Positions 1 to 4,792 of a DNA stretch of 5,924 nt are shown in pieces. The notes under the pieces were generated by a model. It saw only the letters and a program-made list of their open reading frames with translations. It was not told the DNA's origin and did no database searches. This DNA comes from Mycobacterium sp. (GTDB lineage Bacteria; Actinomycetota; Actinomycetes; Mycobacteriales; Mycobacteriaceae). Each line of letters starts with the position of its first letter. Positions within the stretch are counted from its first letter, which is position 1. The translations under genes and the position numbers were made by a program. The DNA lies in NCBI GenBank assembly GCA_023264755.1, contig JAHFVB010000333.1:1-5924 (forward strand). Direction: 5' to 3'.

Positions 1-1
1 A

Positions 2-148
2 ATCGCGGATGGAACCAGACTGACACTGCTGGAGACCGGGTTCGACGACCTGCCCGAACCGCAGACCGCACACGACGACAACACTGGAGGTTGGCGCGCC
101 GAACTCGGCGAGCTGGTCGAGTTCCTGGAGAGCGCAGCAGTGCGGTGA
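2..148 (+). CDS. SRPBCC/AHSA1-family protein, C-terminal end (5' truncated by window)
   Basis: Frame 2 is open from the window edge to a TGA at 146-148 and gives 48 residues. They begin IADGTRLTLLETGFDDLP and end in a WRAELGELVEFLES-type helix. The pattern 'G-T-x-L-T-L-x-E-x-G-F' followed by 'N-x-x-G-W-x-x-x-L-x-x-L-x-x-F/Y-L-E' is the usual end of SRPBCC proteins of the AHSA1 (activator of Hsp90 ATPase homologue 1-like) group: the last beta strand and the long C-terminal helix of the helix-grip fold. Ligand and function of such proteins are mostly unknown. The stop overlaps the GTG start of the downstream ArsR gene (GTGA, 145-148), so the two are co-transcribed and probably translationally coupled. 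AHSA1-like genes paired with an ArsR repressor are common in actinobacteria. Most of the protein lies outside the window, so family assignment rests on the tail and the neighbour. Confidence 0.75.
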   Translation: MADGTRLTLLETGFDDLPEPQTAHDDNTGGWRAELGELVEFLESAAVR

Positions 149-483
149 GTGGCGAAGGACTGGTGGACGAGTTGGACGTGCCCGCGGTGTGCTCGGTATT
201 GGCCGACGAATCCCGCTGGCGCATCCTGTCCGAGCTCGGTCGCCACGACTTGTCTGCCAGTGCATTGGCGGGCCGACTACCCATCAGCAGACAAGCGATC
301 GCCAAACATCTGGCGATGCTGGCCGAGGCCGGCCTGGTGGAATCGATCCGCGCCGGCCGCGAAGTGCGCTACCGCGCACTCGGGGCGCGACTGACCGCAT
401 TGGCCGACGAACTCGACGTGATCGGGCAGCGCTGGGATCGCCGACTCGAGGCTATCAAGCGGATCGCCGAACGGCCCGATTGA
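145..483 (+). CDS. ArsR-family winged-helix transcriptional repressor
   Basis: A 112-residue protein starting at GTG 145, chosen because it overlaps the stop of the upstream gene by four bases (GTGA). The open frame extends further upstream, but that stretch is the coding region of the SRPBCC protein. Residues about 13-75 form an ArsR-type winged helix: 'VLADESRWRILSEL' (helix 1-2), 'SASALAGRLPISRQAIAKHL' (helix-turn-helix, recognition helix about 48-60), and the wing 'GLVESIRAGREVRYRAL'. The C-terminal part, 'LADELDVIGQRWDRRLEAIK', is the dimerisation helix. There is one cysteine (residue 16) and no ELCVCDL-type metal site, so a metal sensor is unlikely. The likely role is local autorepression of the SRPBCC-ArsR operon; the inducer is unknown. 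The gene ends 20 bp before a strong hairpin. Confidence 0.88.
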   Translation: MSGEGLVDELDVPAVCSVLADESRWRILSELGRHDLSASALAGRLPISRQAIAKHLAMLAEAGLVESIRAGREVRYRALGARLTALADELDVIGQRWDRRLEAIKRIAERPD

Positions 484-498
484 CGGCTCTTCGAACAC

Positions 499-532
499 AA
501 AAGGCCCGGCCGGATCGAAATCCGGCCGGGCC
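499..532. terminator. Bidirectional intrinsic terminator between arsR-type gene and csbD-type gene
   Basis: A perfect 13-bp stem, GGCCCGGCCGGAT (503-515) paired with ATCCGGCCGGGCC (520-532), with a CGAA loop (516-519). It lies between convergent genes that end at 483 (plus) and 560 (minus). On the minus strand the stem is followed by TTTT (502-499), making it a classical rho-independent terminator for the CsbD transcript. On the plus strand there is no clear U-run after the stem, so termination there would rely on the stem alone, as is common in mycobacteria. Confidence 0.8.
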
Positions 533-559
533 CTCGAGGTTTCAGCGCTGCGCTAGGAA

Positions 560-802
560 CTACGCGCGGCGGTGGGCCTCTTCACGGGTCTCTGCTGCGG
601 AAGCGGCGGCGCGGCTGGCCTCGGCTTCGGCTTCCTTCTTGGCCACGTCGCGCTGGGCTTCGGCCTTGTCCTGCTGGGCCTGACCCTCGTGCTTGAGCTC
701 GTCCCTGCCCAGGACGCTGCCCACGACTTCCTTCGCCTTGCCCGCCACGTCTTCGACGACGCCCTTGACGGCTGCTTCCGGACCACTGTCCTTATCGGCC
801 AT
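560..802 (-). CDS. CsbD-family (UPF0337) stress protein
   Basis: An 80-residue, highly charged, soluble protein. The ATG at 802-800 is chosen because GAAGGG (814-809) lies 6 bases upstream and because the family motif starts right there; an upstream in-frame ATG at 892 would add a stretch with no CsbD character. Residues 1-45 carry the CsbD pattern: 'VKGVVEDVAGKAKEVVGSVLGRDELKHEGQAQQDKAEAQ', i.e. K-G-x-x-x-D-x-x-G-K-x-K-E-x-x-G-x-x-x-x-x-D-x-L-x-x-E-G. Residues about 46-80 are an Ala/Glu/Lys/Arg-rich helix likely to be extended or coiled. CsbD in Bacillus subtilis belongs to the sigma-B general stress regulon; the biochemical function of the family is unknown. Position next to rsbW-sigF, transcribed divergently, fits a stress-regulated gene. 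An 18-bp inverted repeat lies 54 bp upstream of the start. Confidence 0.88.
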   Translation of the reverse strand: MADKDSGPEAAVKGVVEDVAGKAKEVVGSVLGRDELKHEGQAQQDKAEAQRDVAKKEAEAEASRAAASAAETREEAHRRA

Positions 803-855
803 GATGAACCCTTCGGTCGTTCGACTACTTCGATGTTGAGCCCGGTGCTGGAGCT

Positions 856-873
856 CGACCCGCTTGCGGGTCG
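856..873. repeat. 18-bp inverted repeat, candidate operator upstream of csbD-type gene
   Basis: CGACCCGC (856-863), TT, GCGGGTCG (866-873): two perfectly complementary 8-base arms separated by two bases, centred about 62 bp upstream of the CsbD start. The compact spacing is more like a dimeric-regulator site than a terminator, and no T-run follows on either strand. On the minus strand the left arm contains GGGTCG, and GTTC lies 17 bases further upstream (882-879), so the repeat would overlap a SigF-like -10 if that weak match is real. Confidence 0.45.
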
Positions 874-1006
874 CGGGGGAACATGGCCCCACGCCAGGTT
901 GGCTTCCCGAGCACGCCGCCGATCAAACCTGGCCGACGCTGTGGCGCCGGTCACCGCGGCCTCGCCCTCGCCGTCGAGTCGCCGGTTGGCCGCTGAGGCA
1001 GCTCGC

Positions 1007-1031
1007 GTTTGAGCCATCGCGGGATGGGCAC
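1007..1031 (+). promoter_or_regulatory. Candidate SigF-type promoter upstream of rsbW-sigF
   Basis: GTTT (1007-1010), a 15-base spacer, then GGGCAC (1026-1031). The mycobacterial SigF consensus, as I recall it, is about GGTTT-N15-17-GGGTA(T/C), so the -35 core matches and the -10 differs at one position. Transcription would start near 1038-1042, just before the AGGAGG at 1054. rsbW-sigF operons are typically autoregulated by SigF, which makes such a site expected here, but the match is imperfect. Confidence 0.35.
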
Positions 1032-1065
1032 CCTGTCAAAGAATTTCCACGTGAGGAGGTCGTTC

Positions 1066-1185
1066 GTGCCGGTCACATCAGCCCGGAGCCAAAGGTCGGT
1101 CGGTCGGAGGTGGCCGTCGCGGCCAGCCCAGCCGGGCCGCGAGCCCGCGCGTGATGGTCGACGAGCACCTCGATTCGCTGGTTGA
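1066..1185 (+). CDS. Possible 39-residue basic small ORF in the rsbW leader
   Basis: GTG at 1066 is preceded by a full AGGAGG (1054-1059) at an ideal 6-base spacing, the best ribosome-binding site in this intergenic region. The reading frame runs 39 codons (starting MPVTSARSQRSVGRRWPS) to TGA at 1183-1185, 68 bases before rsbW. The product is rich in Arg, Pro, Gly and Ala, with no recognisable domain, signal peptide or membrane segment. An in-frame ATG at 1024 would extend it to 53 residues but has no ribosome-binding site and would lie within the candidate promoter. It could be a leader peptide, a small protein, or a decayed remnant of an upstream gene. Only the Shine-Dalgarno supports it. 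Confidence 0.3.
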   Translation: MPVTSARSQRSVGRRWPSRPAQPGREPARDGRRAPRFAG

Positions 1186-1243
1186 TCGCAATGTCCATGA
1201 ACAACACGAGATCAGCCGGGGGTAGCCTCGCGTGGAGATCACC

Positions 1244-1250
1244 AGGAGGA
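1244..1250 (+). promoter_or_regulatory. Ribosome-binding site deciding the rsbW start
   Basis: AGGAGGA lies just ahead of ATG 1254. It favours this start over in-frame ATGs further upstream (1182 and following), which would add an N-terminal stretch without family similarity. Confidence 0.75.
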
Positions 1251-1253
1251 CGC

Positions 1254-1649
1254 ATGGAGAACGAGGTCGAGTTCCGCGTGGCGGCGAAGCTAGAAAATCT
1301 AGCGGTGCTGCGCACGTTGGTCTCCGCCGTGGCCACGTTCGAGGACCTCGACATGGATACCGTCGCCGATCTGCGCCTTGCGGTCGATGAAGCCTGTACC
1401 CGGCTGATCAGGTCGGCCGTGTCCGACGCGACGCTGGTGGTGGTGGTGCGGCCCTCCGACGACGACCTGAAGATCACCGCGTCGACCGCCTGCACCTCGC
1501 CCGACGTCATGGCACCGGGCAGCTTCAGCTGGCATGTGCTGAGCTCGCTGACCGACGATCTGACGACGTTTCAGGATGGCCAAGCACCCGGCGAAGCCGG
1601 CACCTTTGGTATCTCCATGACGACGAGACGAGTGAGCTCACTGCGGTGA
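1254..1649 (+). CDS. rsbW: Anti-sigma-F factor RsbW (UsfX), GHKL-ATPase-like
   Basis: A 131-residue protein of the RsbW/SpoIIAB type that binds SigF and holds it inactive until displaced by STAS-domain antagonists. Diagnostic segments are 'VAAKLENLAVLRTLVSAVATFEDL' (about 9-32), 'ADLRLAVDEACTRLIRSA' (38-55, the N-box helix) and 'VMAPGSFSWHVLSSLTDDL' (85-103). These follow the M. tuberculosis protein closely as I recall it. As in that protein, the N-box lacks the usual Asn (D-E-A-C-T-R) and the glycine-rich ATP-lid motifs are degenerate, so nucleotide binding or kinase activity cannot be assumed. The protein is slightly shorter at the N-terminus than the M. tuberculosis one. The stop overlaps the sigF GTG by four bases (GTGA, 1646-1649), giving translational coupling that would keep anti-sigma and sigma levels matched. 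Confidence 0.93.
   Translation: MENEVEFRVAAKLENLAVLRTLVSAVATFEDLDMDTVADLRLAVDEACTRLIRSAVSDATLVVVVRPSDDDLKITASTACTSPDVMAPGSFSWHVLSSLTDDLTTFQDGQAPGEAGTFGISMTTRRVSSLR
1631..1642. repeat. 12-bp perfect palindrome just before the sigF start
   Basis: AGTGAGCTCACT is a perfect palindrome at the end of the rsbW coding region, three bases before the sigF GTG start. It occupies the position where a Shine-Dalgarno would be expected; only the GTGAG within it resembles one. It could be an operator-like site or a small hairpin (AGTG/CACT), or simply chance in coding sequence. Confidence 0.3.
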
Positions 1650-2434
1650 CGCCTTCGTCTTCGAAGGGTTCGTCGGCGCGTTCGAACTCTGAATACGCCG
1701 ACGTGCTCGACATGTTCCGGCAACTGCGCGAACTACCCGAAGGCACCCCGAAGTTTCAGCGCCAACGGGACGACATCGTGGAACGGTGCCTGCCGCTGGC
1801 CGACCACATCGCCAGGCGGTTCGACGGTCGCGGCGAGGCCCGCGACGATCTGGTCCAGGTGGCCCGCGTCGGATTGGTCAACGCCGTGATCCGATTCGAC
1901 GTCGACGCGGGTTCGGACTTCGTGTCCTTCGCGGTGCCGACCATCATGGGCGAAGTGCGTCGCCACTTCCGCGACAACAGCTGGTCGGTCAAGGTGCCCC
2001 GGCGGCTCAAGGAGCTGCACCTGCGCCTGGGCACGGCCACCGCCGAACTCTCCCAACGGCTCGGACGAGCGCCCACCCCAACGGAATTGGCCGCCGAACT
2101 CGAACTGGACCGCGAAGAGGTGGTCGAGGGACTGATCGCGGGCAGTTCCTACAACACGCTGTCCATCGACGGCGGTGGAGGCGGCACCGAGGAGGCGCCC
2201 GCCATCGCCGATACCCTCGGCGACGTGGACGCCAGCCTCGACCAGATCGAGAACCGCGAGGCGCTGCGACCGCTACTGGCCAGCCTGCCCGAGCGGGAAC
2301 GGACCGTGCTGGTGCTGAGGTTCTTCGAGTCGATGACGCAGACACAGATCGCCGAGCGCGTCGGAATCTCGCAGATGCACGTGTCCCGGTTGCTGGCCAA
2401 ATCGCTAGCGCGACTCCGCGACCAGCTGCAGTAG
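1646..2434 (+). CDS. sigF: RNA polymerase sigma factor SigF (sigma-B/F/G group, general stress)
   Basis: A 262-residue group 3 sigma factor. GTG 1646 overlaps the rsbW stop and gives an N-terminus (MTPSSSKGSS...EYADVLDMF) that lines up with mycobacterial SigF. Region 2 covers about 45-115, with 'ERCLPLADHIARRFDGRG', 'DDLVQVARVGLVNAVIRFD' (core-binding and -10 recognition) and 'FVSFAVPTIMGEVRRHFRDN'. Region 3 covers about 115-195, including 'VKVPRRLKELHLRL' and 'LSQRLGRAPTPTELAAEL'. Region 4 covers about 205-260, with 'LPERERTVLVLRFFESMTQ' and the -35-binding helix-turn-helix 'TQIAERVGISQMHVSRLL'. A run of five glycines (176-180) marks a linker. In mycobacteria SigF controls genes for stationary phase, envelope, pigment and oxidative-stress protection, and is inhibited by RsbW. 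The last 30 bp overlap the antisense end of the STAS gene. Confidence 0.96.
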   Translation: MTPSSSKGSSARSNSEYADVLDMFRQLRELPEGTPKFQRQRDDIVERCLPLADHIARRFDGRGEARDDLVQVARVGLVNAVIRFDVDAGSDFVSFAVPTIMGEVRRHFRDNSWSVKVPRRLKELHLRLGTATAELSQRLGRAPTPTELAAELELDREEVVEGLIAGSSYNTLSIDGGGGGTEEAPAIADTLGDVDASLDQIENREALRPLLASLPERERTVLVLRFFESMTQTQIAERVGISQMHVSRLLAKSLARLRDQLQ

Positions 2435-2845
2435 CGGCGAATCGCCGGGCAGGACGGCCAGGGCAGCCGCCACGGTCGGCTGCACCGGTAGTGCCGAATC
2501 CTGATCGCAGATCAACAGCAGGCGACTAACGGGCTTGCTGGGCACCAGGACCCACTCGACGCCTTCGGCGGCGCAGCGCTCCTGGAACCCGAGCAGGGCC
2601 GAATACCCGGCTGAGCCGAAGAAGTCGACGCCCGTCAGGTCGAGCAGTAGGTGGGTCATCTGCCCGGCGCGCCAGGCATATTCGGTGAACTCCGTCGCGT
2701 TGGCGGCGTCGAGCTCACCGGTGACGGCCACGATGGCCGTCGACGGTGGCATCCAGAACGTCGTGAAATCAGCTGCCCCGCAAGTGAAATTGGACTTGGG
2801 TGCAACGATCTCAACGGTGCTGAAGAGTGAATTGGTGGTAGACAT
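2405..2845 (-). CDS. STAS-domain anti-sigma-factor antagonist
   Basis: A 146-residue cytoplasmic protein starting at ATG 2845, with GGAG (2856-2853) 7 bases upstream. The STAS fold covers about 36-132: 'TAIVAVTGELDAANATEFTEY' (strands and first helix, with the common G-E-L/I-D-A-A-N motif), 'HLLLDLTGVDFFGSAGYSAL' (phosphoacceptor loop), and 'GVEWVLVPSKPVSRLLLICD'. Ser78 sits at the SpoIIAA/RsbV phosphorylation loop (usual D-S-S/T-G, here G-S-A-G). Cys22, Cys91 and Cys113 are present; Cys91 and Cys113 appear to match positions in M. tuberculosis RsfA, a redox-controlled antagonist of UsfX. The expected role is to bind RsbW and release SigF. The 35 residues before the STAS core are unassigned. 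It is tail-to-tail with sigF, overlapping 30 bp, and lies 173 bp downstream of uox on the same strand; that gap holds no clear terminator. Confidence 0.88.
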   Translation of the reverse strand: MSTTNSLFSTVEIVAPKSNFTCGAADFTTFWMPPSTAIVAVTGELDAANATEFTEYAWRAGQMTHLLLDLTGVDFFGSAGYSALLGFQERCAAEGVEWVLVPSKPVSRLLLICDQDSALPVQPTVAAALAVLPGDSPLLQLVAESR

Positions 2846-3018
2846 TTTGTGACTCCATCAGTCGAAAGGCTTCGTACTGTGGTTCACGTCAAAAGGATGG
2901 GCCCTGCATCTCAAAGCCGTGTTGACGCTTCCAAGGCTGCGAACTCAACCACCTAGAACCCTACTCCGGTTGGCGTCCAACGACGCAAACAATCGGATGT
3001 GAATCGTATAAGGGCAGG

Positions 3019-3918
3019 TCAGGGTAGCCAGCCCTGATATGGATCCCACGCCGCCCCCGCCGCAGGCGCATCGTCGCGCAGCACCGTCGCCTGGATGAAA
3101 CCATACGGCCGATCGTCGGCGTGGAACACCTCTTTGGGGTTGTCCAAGCCGAACGGGGACAGGTCGTAGACGAAGTGGTGCTTGTTGGGAGCGGCCAGCC
3201 GCACCTCGGCGATCATCGGGTAGGTCTCGAGCACGGCCTTGCCCATCTGGTAGAGCGTCTGCTGCAGGGCCAGCGACTGCACGATGGCGAACTGCTTGAC
3301 CAGCTGGGTCTTGACACCGGCGTACGTCGCCTCCCAGTCCACGTCGGTACTGGTGAATCGCCATTGTGCGACAAGCGAAGTCGCCATCACACGATCGTGG
3401 GTGGGTTCGAGGATGGTGTAGGGATCGCTGAGGAAGCCGGCGAACTCCGAGCCGGTGGACTTCAAGATGACCATGTCCTTGAGCCCGCCGATGACCCATT
3501 CGCCGTCGCCATCCACGGTGACCGCCGCGGTGCGCACCTCCTGGCCCTTGCGAATCCAGGTGTGGTCGTGCTCCGCACCGTCGACGACGGCCCGCTCCCA
3601 GGCGTATTCCTCGATCTCGATGCGCGCCCCGTCGACCGGCTCGACGTCGCCGACGAAGTGCCGCGCCAGCGCCAGGCCGTAGTCCTCGATGGACTTCAGC
3701 CCCTTCTCCTTGGCGTAGGCGTAGGCGGTCTGCTTCTGGGTGTCGGTCGGCAACACCTCGGACTGGTCGCCGGTCAGGTAGGCCGCGCTGAAATCACCAC
3801 GCAGACAAGTGGATACGTTGACATCGTGAATCTCGTGCCGCGGAGTATCGCGGTAGATCCGGACCACCCGGTTCTCGGCCTTGCCGTACTGGTTCTTGCC
3901 CAGGATGATCTCCGACAT
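3019..3918 (-). CDS. uox: Urate oxidase (uricase)
   Basis: A 299-residue cofactor-free oxidase converting urate, O2 and water to 5-hydroxyisourate and H2O2; the family is about 300 residues and works as a homotetramer of tandem T-fold domains. Visible active-site positions by comparison with the Aspergillus enzyme are Lys13 (QYGKAENRV) and Thr58 (LPTDTQKQT), the proposed catalytic dyad; Phe159 (TGSEFAGF), Arg176 (PTHDRVMAT) and Gln219 (LALQQTLYQ), which hold urate; and Asn245/His247 (PNKHHFVYDL), the oxygen site. All are intact. There is no peroxisomal SRL tail, as expected in bacteria. The ATG at 3918 follows the uraH TGA with no gap, and GAGGGAG (3929-3923) lies 4 bases upstream of it. It is the last urate gene of the operon. 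H2O2 production makes a neighbouring stress regulon physiologically plausible, though no catalase is present here. Confidence 0.96.
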   Translation of the reverse strand: MSEIILGKNQYGKAENRVVRIYRDTPRHEIHDVNVSTCLRGDFSAAYLTGDQSEVLPTDTQKQTAYAYAKEKGLKSIEDYGLALARHFVGDVEPVDGARIEIEEYAWERAVVDGAEHDHTWIRKGQEVRTAAVTVDGDGEWVIGGLKDMVILKSTGSEFAGFLSDPYTILEPTHDRVMATSLVAQWRFTSTDVDWEATYAGVKTQLVKQFAIVQSLALQQTLYQMGKAVLETYPMIAEVRLAAPNKHHFVYDLSPFGLDNPKEVFHADDRPYGFIQATVLRDDAPAAGAAWDPYQGWLP

Positions 3919-4239
3919 TCAACTCCCTCGATAGGTGGAATAGGCATACGGCGAAAGCAACACCGGAACGTGGTACTTGCCTGCGGGATCGGTGATTTCG
4001 AAGGCGATGACGATCTCCGGATAGAACGCCGGGGTGCCGCTGGCCCGGAAGTAGGACGCCGTGTCGAAGTGCAGCCGATGCACGCCGGCGGCCAAGCCGT
4101 CGCCGAGCCGGGCGATGCGACCGTCCCCGTCGGTGACGCCGGTGGCCAGCGTCGTACCCGCCGCATCGGTCAGGGTGACCGCGACCCCAGTCGCTGGGCG
4201 ACCGGAAACCGCGTCGAGGACGTGCGTGGACAGGCTCAT
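3919..4239 (-). CDS. uraH: 5-hydroxyisourate hydrolase (transthyretin-like protein)
   Basis: A 106-residue enzyme that hydrolyses 5-hydroxyisourate to OHCU, the second step after Uox. The start is set at ATG 4239, where the family N-terminus MSLSTHVLDAVSGRPATG begins and AGGA (4250-4247) lies 7 bases upstream; a longer open frame from 4299 would overlap uraD and adds non-family residues. Catalytic features are the N-terminal His (S-T-H-V-L-D), the central Arg (D-G-R-I-A), the 'YHVPVLLSP' His, and the C-terminal signature YRGS that ends the protein exactly, as in typical HIU hydrolases. It starts 4 bases after the uraD stop and abuts uox (TGA followed directly by ATG). Confidence 0.95.
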   Translation of the reverse strand: MSLSTHVLDAVSGRPATGVAVTLTDAAGTTLATGVTDGDGRIARLGDGLAAGVHRLHFDTASYFRASGTPAFYPEIVIAFEITDPAGKYHVPVLLSPYAYSTYRGS

Positions 4240-4243
4240 GGCG

Positions 4244-4792
4244 TCATCCTGCCGCCCCGGCGCCTCCGGTGTCGGGTTCGCCCAGGTTCGGCGGCTCACT
4301 CAACAGCCGTTCCAGCCGCAGCCGGTTGATCTTGGCCAACTCGCTGCGCATCACCCGTCGCTCGGTGTCGGGATCGTTGTCCAGCCGCTCGGTGAGGATC
4401 GCCAGGAGCTCCTCAGCCGACCGGCCGCTGGCGCAGACCAGGTAGACGTAGCCGAACTTCTCGTCGTACTCCCGATTCTTGGCCGCCAGTTGGGCCTTGA
4501 CGTCGGCATCGGCCCCGGCAACCCCGGCCTGCTCGCGCGCCGACGACGCATTGTCGACCTTCGCCCCGATGCGCGGATGGCCGTCCAGGGCGGCGTCGAG
4601 CTCGGCGTCGGGCAGTTCGGCAAGCACCCGGTCGGCGCGGTCCAGCAGCGCCGCCACGTCGCGAAACGGTGCGCCCGCCAGCACCCGTCGCGCCCAGATG
4701 GTCGACGAACAGACACCGAACAACAGGTTCATCCGTTGCCGGTCGGTCAATCCGTTGAAGCCGTCCAGGCCCAGCGCGCCGTGCGTCGGCAT
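4244..4792 (-). CDS. uraD: OHCU decarboxylase
   Basis: A 182-residue enzyme that decarboxylates 2-oxo-4-hydroxy-4-carboxy-5-ureidoimidazoline to (S)-allantoin, giving stereospecific product. Key motifs are 'VCSSTIWARRVLAGAPF' (27-43), the catalytic 'GHPRIG' with His72, 'SSAREQAG' with Glu87, 'NREYDEKFGYVYLVCASGRS' (106-125), and 'RLDNDPDTERR...ELAKINRLRLERLL' (136-164) with the conserved substrate-binding Arg. All expected active-site residues are present. The last 18 residues form a Gly/Ala/Pro-rich tail. The ATG at 4792 directly follows the permease TAG (TAGATG) and no Shine-Dalgarno is visible ahead of it, so translation probably depends on ribosomes terminating on the permease gene. Confidence 0.95.
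   Translation of the reverse strand: MPTHGALGLDGFNGLTDRQRMNLLFGVCSSTIWARRVLAGAPFRDVAALLDRADRVLAELPDAELDAALDGHPRIGAKVDNASSAREQAGVAGADADVKAQLAAKNREYDEKFGYVYLVCASGRSAEELLAILTERLDNDPDTERRVMRSELAKINRLRLERLLSEPPNLGEPDTGGAGAAG

Larger units (their letters stand above)
803..1253. other. Divergent intergenic region between csbD-type gene and rsbW
   Basis: 451 bp with no convincing conserved protein gene in any frame; the longer open frames here are arginine/proline-rich and look like high-GC noise. It should hold the promoters for both flanking genes. Structures visible in it: an inverted repeat (856-873); a SigF-like GTTT-N15-GGGCAC (1007-1031); a Shine-Dalgarno AGGAGG (1054-1059) in front of a 39-codon ORF (1066-1185); two adjacent short hairpins, TGGCCG/CGGCCA (1111-1125) and GCCC/GGGC (1126-1137); and a GGGTAG (1220-1225) just before the rsbW Shine-Dalgarno. 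Confidence 0.7.

Noticed and set aside
883..996. 37-codon ORF (ATG 883) in the intergenic region
   Set aside because: Only a G-rich stretch ahead of it, no real Shine-Dalgarno, and a low-complexity basic product.
1094..1107. Three tandem GGTC units followed by GG
   Set aside because: Very short simple repeat in GC-rich DNA; no sign of a larger array or function.
1073..1510. 145-codon minus-strand open frame across the rsbW leader and rsbW
   Set aside because: Ser/Thr/Arg-rich translation with no domain, antisense to the clearly conserved rsbW; typical high-GC shadow frame.
2956..2981. GTTG-N16-GGGTTC on the minus strand upstream of the STAS gene as a SigF promoter
   Set aside because: Mismatches in both -35 and -10 and about 110 bp from the start codon; too weak to annotate.
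2973..2986. GCGTC/GACGC hairpin downstream of uox as a terminator
   Set aside because: Five-bp stem without a T-run; insufficient, which leaves read-through into the STAS gene possible.
3121..4329. 402-codon plus-strand open frame opposite uox, uraH and uraD
   Set aside because: It is the antisense frame of three unmistakable enzymes; the composition (many Val, Gly, Arg, His) is a mirror of the coding bias and no family is visible.
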